This document shows, one piece after another, positions 45,001-57,091 of a stretch of DNA of 64,000 nucleotides. The notes below the pieces were generated by a model that saw only the letters and a program-made list of their open reading frames with translations, searched no databases and was not told where the DNA came from. Source of the stretch: Staphylotrichum longicolle (taxonomy: Eukaryota > Ascomycota > Sordariomycetes > Sordariales > Chaetomiaceae). The translations under genes and the position numbers were made by a program. How positions within the stretch are numbered: the stretch's first letter is position 1; every line of letters starts with the position of its first letter. The stretch is taken from assembly GCA_019096155.1 (NCBI GenBank), contig JAHCVI010000001.1, forward strand, positions 2,294,001 through 2,358,000. The letters are read 5' to 3'.

Positions 45001-48000
45001 GCTCTTCGACGAGATCCAGGATGAACTTGACAGCGGGACGGGACAAGTAGTAGACAAACCCCCGACGTTGTCCGACCTGGTGGATATAGCGCAGAATGAT
45101 GTTTCGTAGAGTATTGTTCCATTTCAGCTGCATGTTGTGGACGACGAAACGGTTCTTGAAGTCGCTCGCAAACTCGGCGGCTGCAGGCGTCGACATGGTC
45201 CCTTGCAAACTTGGAGCTGGATCTGGAGATCCATCGGAGCTGGTCGAGTCTTGGTCTTGACTACTTGCAGGAGAATGTGGTGTCATCTCGCCCAGCATGC
45301 CCTGCAGGAAGGTCTTCTTCCCAGCAAGAACCCCTGAATGCCGGTTCAGGATCTCGAACTCGGCTCCAAGATCCGTGTCAGCTGGGTCACCTCGGACGAG
45401 ACGAAGCTCGATTTGACCGAGCGTTCGCTTGTGCGTCTCCATTTGATCGTCCAGTTGCTCTAGTCGCCGACGAATGAGTTGGGATTGCACTCTCCTGGGA
45501 TCATCGTCTTGGCTCATGATGCAAAAGTGGGTTGGCTCCTTGCCAAATGGGCTTGTCCGGTCGGGATCGCCATCAATTGTGCCGTTGATGTCTGTCTGGC
45601 GGAAGTAGGTGACACGAGGAGCGAATGCGAGCGGCAGGATCTTGGTGTCCGGGTTGGGCTCGGTCGGCAGGATCCAGTCCAGCTCTACAAAGTCATCCAT
45701 GTCGATCCACGTCAAATCGTTGTCGGGTATTGTGAAGCGGGACAAGTCAGTGCCGTCTCCCTCTTGATCAGTGATGAAGGTTGACAGGGAATTCCTCATC
45801 AAGGCATCCTCGGTCGTGCCCCGGATACTCGCCGAAACAGCACGGAGATCCGCCGAGACCAGATCCAATTGACCTGCGTGGATCTTCATCCCGGTCGTCC
45901 TCGACTGCGTCCCGCGGCCACGGTCCCGGGTGTTGAACTCCTCTCGCCTTTGATGCAGGTCCAAGATGAAGCTGTCCAGGCGGATCTTGATACCAGTCGC
46001 CGACACCGCATTTTCAGAGGACTCTTCGGCATCTTTGTGCTTGTAGATGTGGCTGATGAACAGTGGCGCCAGAGCAGGTTTGTACTTGATGGTGGCGAGA
46101 TGTCTTCCAAACTTTTTGCTGTTCTTTTCCCGTCCAGGCCAGAGGGAGCCCTGCCGGATTGGAAGTGAGAGAGGCCCAGAGAAGAGAGACCACCAGGCGA
46201 AGAAGTGGGTAAAGAAGCGAGGGGTGAGGTGAACAGCGTTGTAGCTGCGAGAGGGCTCAGTGATGGACCCTGGCCATTCTCGGTCAACAGGGGCGCGAAC
46301 TGCCACCGAGAGATGAATGTGCTGGCTGCGGAATCCTCGGAAAGCATCGTATGGCAGACCACCTTGAGGCTTGGCGTTGTTTGGAGACTTGAGAACAACC
46401 TCGTAATGTGGCTTGAACTCGAAGCTCCTGTTGCCGTCCTCGATTGCCCGCTCAAACACTAGGCCGGCAAGCCACTGCACCTTGCCGGAGAGCTTCATGA
46501 CGACCTTTTTGAACGCCGCGCCGGTTGTTTGGCTCGCGTCGCTCATGATGCTATCGTCTTCACCGTGTTGACGGCGTGTCTCGCGGACCTTGTGGCTATA
46601 ATCCGGGACCGCCAAGACGAATTCGCCGCTGTCCACCGTCATGAACCGCTTCGGGTCGTCAACGCTGTGAATGCTCCATCTCACATCGTTCCGGAAGCAC
46701 ATGAGGAACCCTGCGCCGTTACCTGTGATCTGGTACGGGTCTCTGCTGCCCTTCAACGCCAGATGGACATCGCCATCGCCACGCCACGCCACTCTGATCC
46801 TAGAGTGAAAGTTGAGTCGGATCTTGTCCCAGAACCCGACCTTGTCGGAGGGGTCGAGCTGCGGTTTTGTCATAGACTCGATGGCCATCATCATGTCTTG
46901 TATCGCAGGTTGGTAGGACGGACCCCAGGTAATACGGGTCGGGTTGGCGGTGTGGATGTCGATGCTCATGTCTGAGAAAGTCTTGACTGGCCCGATGGTC
47001 CTCCGAACATCAACCGCAAAGCTTCCCACTTTGGAGGAGATCGGGTCCAAGCTGCGAGGCGGCACGACTGGAACCCTAATCTTCCGAGTTGACTCAGGGC
47101 CCCGATATTCCTCCGCAATAACAAAGTCCGTGGTCATAGCGAGGGCCGGGAGGCGGACGGACTGGCCAGATTTGGTGGTGGGCACATGCAAGAAAGGGAG
47201 AGGGTAGTCTCTGAGCGATATCCTGGCCTCCCCCATGCTGACCTGGAGGCTCATTGGGACGAGAAGGGCATACTTAGTGTCCTTCGGCATACCCTTCCCG
47301 ACCTTGTGCAGGAACTCTGGAAGCTCCTTGACCGGGAAGGATGGTTTATCAACGACAATGTGCAGATCGTTGATGAGCGCCGCCATGAGCGCGGGGCGTT
47401 GTGGTACTTCCAAGATCTTCTCGCTGTCCTCTAGATCATCGGGCACCTCATTCGCGCCCCAAAACTGAGAGCGCATGTCCTTGGCCGCATTCCTGGAGAG
47501 GTCATACTGCTGATCAATGCGCTGTTTCCAGCTCTTGGCGTTGTAGACATTCAACTTGTGCCTCGCATCCGCGATCGAGACGCGCGCTTGTCCGCTGATG
47601 GCTTGAGAGCCGGCTTCCGGATCATATCTCGGCGCCCGGCCGCGCATACGTCCTTCACTAGCAGAACGCCGGTGGTGGCCCCCGCTGCTGCGATTCCTGG
47701 TGTGAGAGACACCGGGCGTGTGGGTTTCGGCTTGGGGAGCGGCTGACCGGGCCCGTGACTTGGACGCCCCTTTTCTCGATTCTTCCTCGTGAATCTTCTT
47801 GACCTTCACGCGAAAGGCCTCTTCACGGGCCTGGCGCTGCATCATCTCAACCAGGCCAGCGCGGTAAATGACTCCGAGTTTCCATTCAAACGCGCCATCT
47901 TCCAGCTCGAAAAGAAGGTTTTTCGCCCTGAGCGAGACTTTTGGAACGTGCTTGGGAGGCTCTGGTCCCTTGTCAAGAATGTACTCGTTCGTGCCTGTCT

Positions 48001-51000
48001 TGAACCTGTGGTGAAGCTGCAAGACGGATTTGAACGTATTGACAAAGTTGTCTGTGATCTTGTACACCACCATCTCATGTGGCACGGCGATTCGGATGTT
48101 CTCCGAGACGATGTCGAACATGCGGTCCTCGCGAACACCACCTCCAGCGAGTTTGTGTCGGGATTCGCGGTAGTCAACCCGGATATTCTTGATGCCCACA
48201 ACTCGGGCCCAGACTCTGCGCATCCTCGGGGCTTCGGCATACAACCTGATGAGCCTCGCTTGCAAAAATGGCGGCGACCATCTATGGCGGCCAGCCTCCA
48301 TGTTGTAGATGTGGAGCATCAGCGGAGGATCAGACGGCAGGTCGGCCTTGATTTGGATCATGGTCACCTTGAAATCGACCGCGACCAGTTCAGGTGCGGC
48401 CCTCCAGGACTCTACGTCGTTCAACGTATAATCCGAAGACAAGCCGGTTGGAGGCGGCGAAAGGTGGCCAACCACCTGTCTCTGTGGCGACATAGGAGGA
48501 GTCCTTGGTTCTGCGGTATCTTTGCTGGTCCTCATGAACGCTTTCCGGAGCGTCGAAACGGCGACCCCGATGGCATAATGACGGTAAAGAGAATAATGAA
48601 CGAGGAGGGTCTTGATGTGGGAGTGAACGTGGAAGACCGGCCCTTGATGATCACTCATGGTTGACAAGGCAACCTCAAGTTTGGGGATGTTCAGGAATGG
48701 TTCGAACTCCCACTTCTCTGCCGACTCAACCATGAAGACCTCGAAGCCTCGGGCTTGTAGAGAGATGCGGCGCCCATCACCCTCGTTGTGGTACTTCTTC
48801 CTCGGGGACGTCGGGACGGCCCTCAACAAGTCACTCTCGGGCGACATCATCCCACGACTACTCGCTCTCCGGCGCGAGGGTCGCCTCTGTAGCCCATCCA
48901 GTCTCTGGGCGCGATAATCTGCGGACCACGAGTCCAACTGGATGGCAACACCTCTCTGGTCTTCCGATATGTCTTTGTCAACGCCTGCAATCTCGATACT
49001 GCAATCCGAGCATTGCAGCTGGAAATGCAGCAGCCAAGTCGGTAAGGCGCGCAGAAAGTTGGAGTGTTTTGGTGTCTTGGAGACGGCGCGCTTGTCTGGC
49101 TCGACATTGAGCCGCAGCTGGCGCACAATCTGGCGCAAGCCCTCCCGTATCTCCTCTCTGACCATTTTCAGGGTAAATGTCTCGAGATTGCCTGTGGCAA
49201 CCACGTGGACGTTTGGCGAGGCATTCAACTGCACTTTCAGGTCGAACATCTCTGTTTCGAGAAGATCAAACCTGTTCCCTGCGGAGGTCTGGTAGTACAG
49301 CGAGTGAGTCTGAACTCTCATGGTAGCGGCCAAGGAGTAATGCAGTTCCTCCACCGTTGAATGGAACGACTCCATGTCTAGAGAGACAGATGATATGGAT
49401 GATATGATCAAATCGAACTCGTCGGGATCCGCTGATTTCTGGACAGGCGGAAGCGCTATCCTCACGACGGGTTCATGCATGGAGAATTTGTAGGTCGCCT
49501 TGGGAAGAAGGCGAGAGATAAGCATGTGTCGCTGGTGTGGGCGAGCCTTTGCCGGTTTCGGCTTCCGCTGCAGCATCGCCAGGAGAAGTGGGAGATGCCG
49601 AGGGTCAAGGTCGAGCGAGGGAGAGGTCACGACGGAGTTGGCAAAGAGGATGTTTGCATTCCGCTGCTCGGCGGTACCCTCGTCGGCCAGCTCAACCGTC
49701 TTGGAGGGGAGGGTGGTCCGAGCGGTGGTGGTGGCCATGGGGATGTACATGATGCGCTCAGGTTTGCCGTGACCGTCATCAAGGACGACGGAGATGGATA
49801 GCGCAGCAGCCAGGGCCTCGTGGGCGATATCCTTGGAAGGGAAGTACATCCTGTGTGCGGCTGACTTCGGATCTAACCGATGAAGGTCGATGCCCACTTC
49901 CTTCATGGATGCCGTGAGAATGATGGGAGAGCCGGCCGGGCGGACGGACTCGATCTTTTTGGTGAGCCCAATGAAGCTCACAGCGAATTGGACTTCCTTG
50001 ATACCCTGGAGGACCGAGCTGACAAGCTCCTTCGAGTCAGAAACCGTCTGCATCAGTTCGTGGTTTGTGCTTCCCGGAACGTCGAGTTCCTGGATCACGC
50101 GGTCGACAATCACGTCGACGGGTTCGTCCTGGGCGAAGGTCTGCGACCGAATCTTCTTGTATTGAGCGAAGCTGTGACGCACGTCGTCGTATGGAAGATG
50201 GAGACGGCCGAGCTTGAGGGCTATGGCAGTGTCGCGGAGACCGTCGAGCGCTTCGTACAAATACCCGTGGATATTCAGAGTGGCGGTATCCAGAACCTCA
50301 AGCGACTCCCCTCCTTCAGCCGTCAACAGCACGCTCCGGAGGGTCATGATCCATTCGGCTTGCTGGTTTTGACGGCCCCTCTCTGTGCGTCCCAGCATGG
50401 AGAATCGAGCACGGTCAACCATCTTCCGTCGAGTATCCACCGCAATGGTGAAGCTGCCCATCTGCAGGTTCCCAACGCCAGCGATGTTGACTGCCGAATT
50501 GGTAGCCACAACATCTACCATGCGGATCCAGTTCAACCGCCGGTGCAAACGCTTGATGCGATCCTTGACCCTCGTCAACCGTTTCCATGTCTTGCTCCGT
50601 TCGTCTGGATCGATATCGCGCTGGACGATCCTCGGTGTTCTCGGCGTCTTTGGGGTGGCCGGTCTGGATTCGGGCTCGGCCACGTCGGAATCGGAATCCC
50701 CATCTTCAGAGGTGGCCCCCTTTGCCTTGGCCCTCTCCAGCTCCCCAATGTCGACCGTGACGGCGAATTCGTCCACAACTATACTCAGCCAGGTCGGCTG
50801 GGCGAAGGTCGGACGGTGGACATTGAGGCCCAGGCCCCTGATCTCGATGCGGACGCCATCTCGTGGTGTGTAGGCGAGGCGTCGGAGGGAGAAATAACCA
50901 ATGCGCTGGATCGAAATGCCGGTAATGATGCGGATGACGGCAAACAGCACGAAGGAGGATAGGTAGAGGAGGACGATAATGCCGAATATGAAGGTCGGGT

Positions 51001-51013
51001 TAAGGAGGGCCAT
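42017..51013 (-). CDS. FMP27: Bridge-like lipid-transfer (RBG/Hobbit family) protein Fmp27
   Basis: One essentially intronless gene of about 3000 codons. Residues ~8-33 form a hydrophobic helix that anchors the N-terminus in the ER, followed by 'YFSLRRLAYTPRDGVRIEIRGLGLNVHRPT' (family start). The long body is a chain of repeating beta-groove units. The C-terminal part has 'MARPWTS'-free, Ser-rich disordered sequence and an 'RSYDSLRAMTPKPGIGRTGTGF' region typical of fungal Fmp27. Family members form a lipid-conducting groove at ER-plasma membrane contacts. The first 2532 codons are clean. Then the frame moves three times: near 43450-43454 (CCGG), 43274-43286 and 43232-43250. Each is consistent with one lost base, after which a 387-codon tail stays open to 42017. 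Three restored bases make the total exactly divisible by three. Confidence 0.92.
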
Positions 51014-51962
51014 TTCGACCGAGCATGGGCGAGGGCGAGAGGTACCGGCGGCAGGCCGGGACGCCCATTAGCTGCAGAGCAAAGCAAGTCGGCCGGGCAA
51101 GGGGAAGACCAAACGCGGGCCCCGTCTTTCGCCTTCACTCGCGCGTCATGCTGAGCAATACCATTCTCGATCCAAGGCGTTCGTTCGGTTCCGTCGGGGG
51201 GGTCAGGTCAGGTACCGCTGCGACGCTGCGCCGTTCGATCCCAGTCGGGCGATCCAACGCTGTGGCGTTGCGCGGCGCAAAAGGAATTTGTACAGGGCCA
51301 AAGGTTCGGAAGTCGGCGTGTTGGAGCAAAGGTATGCTAGGTCTGGCCACACTCAAGAAATCGAGCTTCTCGGCGGGATAAAGGGCAATGTGAGGGAGCG
51401 AAGCTACCAGCAAGTCGCGCCAAGGAAATTGACGGACACCTGGGTCCTAATTCCAGAGCGATGGAGTTCCTTGAATGACCCCCACCAACCACAGATCGCT
51501 CGCCCCTGGTCTGGATGTTAGTGTGGGACCTCCAACAGGGAATCCACCCCACAATCACGCATCATCGAAGGGTTGACGGATCCCTCCCATTCCTCCTCGC
51601 CTGGCGCAAAAGACCGCTCAATATGTCGCAGACATTATCACTCGATTATCTGTTTTGCCACCAGCAGCCATATTGTATGGGTAGGATTTAAGACGTTCTG
51701 GTTTCTGCAGGGCTAACGTAGGCTAGGGAACTTCAGCCCTAAGACCGACAAGAGGTGGCTCACTAACACCGGCGACTTTGTACATTCGAACGAGGAGGAT
51801 TTGTTGGTGCCATCGCAATCCCAACAACCGCCCAAAAACAACGTTTCATGATGGTATCAACCGTTGACCTCGTACAAGTACATACACAACACCGTGATCA
51901 TATGCTGAACAAGACCTGCCCCGCTTAAACAAACCGCCTCTGTTGTACAACAAGATATTCAA
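51014..51962. other. FMP27 promoter and downstream flank
   Basis: No gene is supported between the FMP27 start and the stop of the Cys-rich membrane protein. There is GC-rich sequence near FMP27 and AT-richer sequence from 51640 on. Confidence 0.5.
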
Positions 51963-53059
51963 TTATTTCCACCTCTCACTTGGCAGCTCAACCGGCTCCC
52001 ACTTCCTCGCAGCAGTATCTCCGTCAACCTCCACCGGCGGCCCACTCCAAACGCCAGGCTGGTACCCATACTCAATTTCCCTCTTTGCCTGAGAAGAGTG
52101 GTCGAACTGCCCATACCCTTTCTGAGCCACGCCCTGGTGATGAGAGTGTTGCGAATGAGAGTACTCTAGCGGAGGCTGAGGTTGCGGGTACGCTGTTGAG
52201 CCCGCACCCTCCTCCTGCTGCTGCTGCTGCCTCCTCTTCTTCTTCGCCTGCTTTTGAAAGAACAGATACCCCAGCAACACCAACGAGACAAACCCCAGCG
52301 TTGCCCCCACAGCTGCGCCCCCGATCAACCCCCCCGGCAGAGACGCTGGTGATTGCGAGGATGCTTGTCCCTGGCGTGAGTCCGCAGTGGGCGGGAGCGG
52401 GGTTTGGATGGCAGCAGTAGTCGTCAGAACCGCGAGCCCGGTCGTGGTCGCCGTGGGCGTGCTCTGGCCTGGTGTCGACGAACTGGTTGGCGTCGCGGAG
52501 CTGGATGCCGCCGCCGACGACAAAGACGACGATGACGACGACGACTCGGCCTGGTCTATCCGTCTGAGATCGGCGAACTGAATGTTGCAGCGCACATACT
52601 CCTTCGTGGCCGCGGTTTCATTGCTGCAGGTGGTCAGGCGCGGACAGCATGCTTTGGTGACGCCCTTGGCCAGGTTGGTGCAGGACACGGCATTTGGCTC
52701 GTCGCAGACCGAGGGCTGGTCGACGTAGCAATTGTCGGTGGCGTTGCTGTTTAATGGGTGAGTGACTTGATAAGAAGGGATGGAAGGGGGTGAAGAGGAC
52801 GAACTTTCCGACGCAGCACCAGCCCTTGCCGAGGTGTTGCTGGCACGAGGGGAACGGTTGGCCTCGTCGTATACCTGAAGCTGACCGTTAGCGAGTGTAC
52901 TGTAGAGAGAGACACTGTTTCGAGTTGCATACAGCACAGGGTGTCACTTGGGGAGCAGATTGAGTTGCTCGATGCTGAGCCAAACGCATCGGAGCAGGCG
53001 TCTCTTCCAAAAAGGAGAGAGAAGACGTTCTCATACCGCTGATTCGGGTCTGGGGGCAT
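51963..53059 (-). CDS. Cys-rich single-pass membrane protein
   Basis: Exons, in coding order, are 53059-52933, 52874-52805 and 52746-51963, giving 326 aa. Both introns are 58 nt with good ends. The ectodomain (~1-135) has about 15 cysteines in patterns such as 'CSPSDTLCC', 'SCQQHLGKGWCCVG' and 'ACCPRLTTCSNET'. A Ser/Thr-rich stalk follows (~140-195), then a hydrophobic helix 'LIGGAAVGATLGFVSLVLLGY' (~205-228) with a KKKRR stop-transfer and a Gln/Tyr/Pro-rich cytosolic tail. This is the layout of fungal surface sensors and mucin-like wall proteins. No signal peptide is visible at the chosen ATG, and the frame just upstream is closed, so a 5' signal-peptide exon is probably missing. The family name is unknown to me. 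Confidence 0.75.
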
Positions 53060-53262
53060 CGTTCCACCTCCGTTCTACCCGTCCAACGGCACCAGATACG
53101 GGTGTGGTAGATCCCGGGTGCCGAGTCGTTAACGTTGCTCTCGGCGTTCGTGGTCAACCTTCTTCTGGCCGGAGTGAAGGTGCTGCTGTCACCTTGACTG
53201 GTGTGATTCACGGTTGAGGAAGAATTATGTGATCAGCGTGGATATCACCACGCTCTTGGTAT

Positions 53263-53300
<38 letters not shown>

Positions 53301-54004
53301 CTCCGGGTATTCAACGAGAGAAAGGGGGGCGAGGAAAGGAAGAAGAGAATCCCAGTCGCACGAACAAAGGGATATACAGTTATGAAGCATTGCCACGACA
53401 TCGCCTAGACGCAAACAACACCATCCTCGATCCTCGCGTCTAACGCAGCACCTAATGCAGCCATCGCGCCTGTCTTTGCAGCAAAGGGTCGCCGCCAAAG
53501 AATTGCACTGTGCAGCATGTTGGCGATGGACGAATAAATTTCAGAGAGATTTGCCAGGGTAAATACAGCGAACAGAACGATGTTCGTGTAGCCGCCGGAG
53601 TGGGCGTTAAGAGGCTGCAGGAGCCAAAGCGACGAATCGCGATGCCCTCTTGTTCCCGACAGTCTGGGTCGGAATGCCAAGCCCCGTTGCCGCCCATTTT
53701 CGAACAGTCGGTTGCCGCCAACACCTCCTTGATTTTAACAGGCGGGAAGTCCGAGGATGCGGTTGGTCTGCAGTAAGCGGTCTGCGGCCGCCGTGTTTGT
53801 CAGTTGGTAGCAGGTCAGGCCCTGGTGGGCGACCCCTGTGCCGCTGCTGTGAGGCGCGTAGAAGGGTAAAACATGACGACTGCCCAGGAGCCTGTCTTCA
53901 GATGATGGCGATGATGATGCCGTCTTCAACATTCTCTCCCTGTATCATTACATTCAAGATACCCTTTTCCTTTCTTGTCCTTTCCTTACTTTGTTGATGT
54001 CGTG
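53060..54004. other. Divergent promoter with a long A-run
   Basis: No additional gene. It contains the A32 tract (separate entry). The DUF3431 gene could start upstream at an in-frame codon, but the ATG at 54005 begins a normal signal-anchor. Confidence 0.5.
53265..53296 (+). repeat. Homopolymer run of 32 A
   Basis: Thirty-two consecutive A residues are seen directly, about 200 bp upstream of the Cys-rich membrane protein start. It is the longest homopolymer in the window by far. Confidence 0.98.
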
Positions 54005-55046
54005 ATGTTGTTCAGCTCCGGGACAAAGGGATCTGTGATCCCCATCGCCGTCCTGCTGGTGTCGAGCTGTCTTCTCGCCCTTCGATTCTACCATGAATGG
54101 AGCATGGGCTTTAGCCCGTTCAAAACACCACCGCCTGCCGAGATCGTTGTGGCGAGCCTAAAATCCGAAGACACCTCATGGGTGCACCAATACCTTGCCG
54201 GCTGGTTCCGCAGCGTCTATGTCGTCGACGACCCCTTGGCCGAGCTCACGGTTCCCCGAAACAAAGGCCGTGAGGCCATGGTTTACCTGAGCCACATCAT
54301 CAACAACTACAACACCCTCGCCAAGACCACCGTCTTCGTCCATGCCTCCCGTTTCGCCTGGCACAACGACGACCCAGACTACGACGCGCTCCCAACCCTC
54401 CGCAACCTCAACCTGGACTACGTCCAGTCCTCGGGTTACGTCAATCTCCGCTGCGTATTGATGCTGGGTTGCCCTGTCGAGATCAACCCGCACACCGACG
54501 CAGCTAGCGAGGAGGAGCGTGCCAATGGCACCTCGAGTTCCGGGCGTCCGCTCACCGCCAAGGAGGTCTACAAGCAGGCCTTTGAGGAACTCATGCCTGG
54601 TGTAGAGGTTCCCCAGCAAGTTGGCGTCAGCTGTTGCTCACAGTTTGCCGTCTCGCGCGAGGCGATCCGCAGCCGCCCAAGGGAGGATTACATCCGTTGG
54701 CGCGACTGGTTGCTGGAGACGCCGCTCGCAGATGACTTGAGTGGGAGAGTACTCGAGTACATGTGGCACAGTAAGTCTCTGCCCTCTGTCCTCTGCCATC
54801 TGCCATCTGCCGAGGGGTTTATGTGTCGCTCATGACTGACGCTGCCTAGTCATTTTTGGAAAGGAAGCTGTGTTTTGCCCATCTCCGGCCGAGTGCTACT
54901 GCAAGGTATACGGCCTCTGCGATTTGAGCTGCGGCGGGATGGAATGCAATGGCCGCTATGTCTTCCCCAAATACTCGACACTGCCCGACGGCTGGCCAAA
55001 GGTCGGCTGGGAGGGGGAGGACAGGGCCTTCTCCGGCCCATTGTAG
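54005..55046 (+). CDS. DUF3431 family type II membrane protein
   Basis: The exons are 54005-54770 and 54850-55046, giving 320 aa. Residues ~10-28 are a hydrophobic signal-anchor (SVIPIAVLLVSSCLLALRF). The lumenal domain shows the DUF3431 pattern: 'EIVVASLKSEDTSWVHQYL', 'VYVVDDPLAELTVPRNKGREAM' (part), 'YLSHIINNYNTLAKTTVFVHASRFAWHNDD' (core), 'RCVLMLGCPVEI', and 'GVSCCSQFAVSREAIRSRP'. A Cys-rich tail (CPSPAECYCKVYGLCDLSC) follows in exon 2. Fungal DUF3431 proteins are predicted Golgi or secretory glycosyltransferase-like enzymes; activity is unproven. The exon junction (leftover A joined to TC, giving Ile) keeps the frame. Confidence 0.85.
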
Positions 55047-55572
55047 GTTTCGGGGATGATGGCGACATTTGTTTCTCAATAACCGGCCTCTCGTGGTCGG
55101 TCCGAGTGATGGTCTGGTGGGAAGCCCAGACAGTCTGTCGCTTGTGTTTAAACATAGGACCAAATCTCCAAATGGTGAGGCCCAGAACCAGAGTTTGCCG
55201 CATCCGGTTGAAGCTGACGGTATACTAACTAGGCCGGCAGTGACGATGTGCGGAAGCTCGTGGTAGAGCGTGTTGGGAGGATGGCACAAGACTGTCATAT
55301 GTCATCGATCAGTCTTCAGAGGAGACTGGCCGAGCCCCGGGAGTTTATGCGTTGGTCCCGCTATGATGTTCTAGATGCTTGAGGAGTTAGAACACGATTG
55401 TAATGGGTTGGGACATACCAAGATACGGGGATATTGAGACAATTACCATTCTTTGCATCCCGCTTCACCCGCAACCTGTGTCCTGAAATACCATGTCTGG
55501 CGAATATTCTACATGTGTTGTACAGCTCCACCCCTAACGCATCGCCGAAGGAACCTGGCCGCTTGCTTCTCG
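55047..55572. other. Convergent 3' flanks
   Basis: No gene, RNA or repeat is recognised between the DUF3431 gene and the Tim17-family-like gene. Confidence 0.5.
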
Positions 55573-56475
55573 TCATGCTTCACCCGAGGACGCGGGTTTG
55601 CCATCCTGACCTTCAGAAGCTGCCTCCAGTTTGGCCTGACGTTCAGAATCGCGAAGCTCTTTGATGTGGTCGTCCACAACGGCAATCTCCGCTTCCACCC
55701 GAAGTAATCGCTCCTCGAGAATCTTCTCATAATCTTGGTCAGTCAGCTTGGTAAGGGGGCTGTATTTAGCCCAAAATCCTTTGCCTTTCTCCTTTTCCGG
55801 CACCGGAGGGGCATTAGCAGCCTTTGCTTCTCGCCAGTTGACGATTGCCTGGCCGCCTGCGCCAAACAACGAGAACATAATTGCTCCCGGAATTACGTTT
55901 CTCGGGCCCCCTGGGAGACATGTCAGTGAACTGCCAACCACCCAGGCTGGTGTCACGTACTCAGCAGGCCTCCTAAGCTTCCAGCAACACCGCCGGCCAC
56001 GGTGCTAGCCTTCACCTTATCTCTTGACGTCGTATCTCCTGCGCCGAAATAATTCAACCCAACCAGACGCGCCGCTATGGGCCGGTTAGAGATGAGCAAG
56101 TCAGATGGCGCTTACAACCTACCATAGTAACTCGAAGCCAGGGTGAACCATTGCCCTCCCGTAATGACAGAAAATAATAAGGTAGGGGCGGACCGAACGA
56201 TGCCAGCCGCCGCTCCAGTGAACAACCCAAATGCACCTGGCGAATATCAGAAACCGGCATGGGATAGTCTCTCGAGACCCCGATTCAAGTAGCATACCTG
56301 CAGCTGCACCGACTTTGAGAGATGGGACGAGAATGGCAACCAACTCTGGCGGGAGAGACTGTCCCTGCCGACGCGGCCGTGGCCTCTCAGCTAGCGTCTG
56401 TTCTGCCGGCGGTGCAGAGGGCGAAGTGTGGCTCTGCGTGTCATCGTCGGGGTTATGTGCAACCACCCGCTTCAT
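55573..56475 (-). CDS. Tim17/Tim22/Tim23-family-like mitochondrial membrane protein
   Basis: Exons, in coding order, are 56475-56298, 56236-56123, 56074-55961 and 55910-55573, giving 247 aa. The introns are 61, 48 and 50 nt. After a polar N-terminus, residues ~50-150 hold Gly-rich hydrophobic segments with small-residue spacing: 'GAAAGAFGLFTGAAAGIVRS', 'SVITGGQWFTLASSYYAARL', 'STVAGGVAGSLGGLLRGPRN', and 'AIMFSLFGAGGQAIVNW'. This is the style of the Tim17/Tim22/Tim23 superfamily. The C-terminal ~90 residues are a charged coiled coil (ERLLRVEAEIAVVDDHIKEL). The role is inferred only as a mitochondrial inner-membrane protein. It diverges from TIF3. Confidence 0.65.
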
Positions 56476-57091
56476 CTTGTTGTGGAAGAATGGAACGGAA
56501 TAAGTCCCGGGCTGTTCTGGTGAGGTCGACTGGCTCTCTGTGTTCTACCCAGATGATGGAAAAGGGGTGTGGCGTATCGAGATGTGTCCGGACCTGCAGG
56601 TGTCAATGCGGATTTCCAGTGTCAAAAGTGCACTCAGCAGCACCAAATTGGGTGTTCTGGACTTTGAGCTGCAAGACAGCTGCAAGCACAGGGCAGAATC
56701 TGAGGATGCAGAGGCCCGCTCCCCAGCATGCACTAAGCCCCTTCAGCCCTAGCGCGGCTGGGACCACCCCCGGCACGCACCCACGCCCTTGCCGACGGAA
56801 AAAAAAGTCAACCCTGATTCCTCAATCGACCTCGCCTTAATAATTTTTTTCGCTTCTGCCCGCATTTCGAATCCTCGTCGGAACAAACCACCCAGCCGCG
56901 AATCCCACATATTCGCGCCTCCCCCATCTGTCTCCGCTTGTCCAGCATCCGGAAGCACAGAACGACCTGTTCTCGCATCGACGAACCGATTGATCTTCAT
57001 CTCCGGAGATCCACAAACCCAAACCAAACGACCTGCTCCTGCGCGCCTCGGTGGTACATCGTAGCGCGCCTAGTCTAGAAAAACCGCAATC
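56476..57091. other. Divergent promoter Tim17-like / TIF3
   Basis: No gene seen. The TIF3 5' leader (about 56830-57091) is C-rich. Confidence 0.5.
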
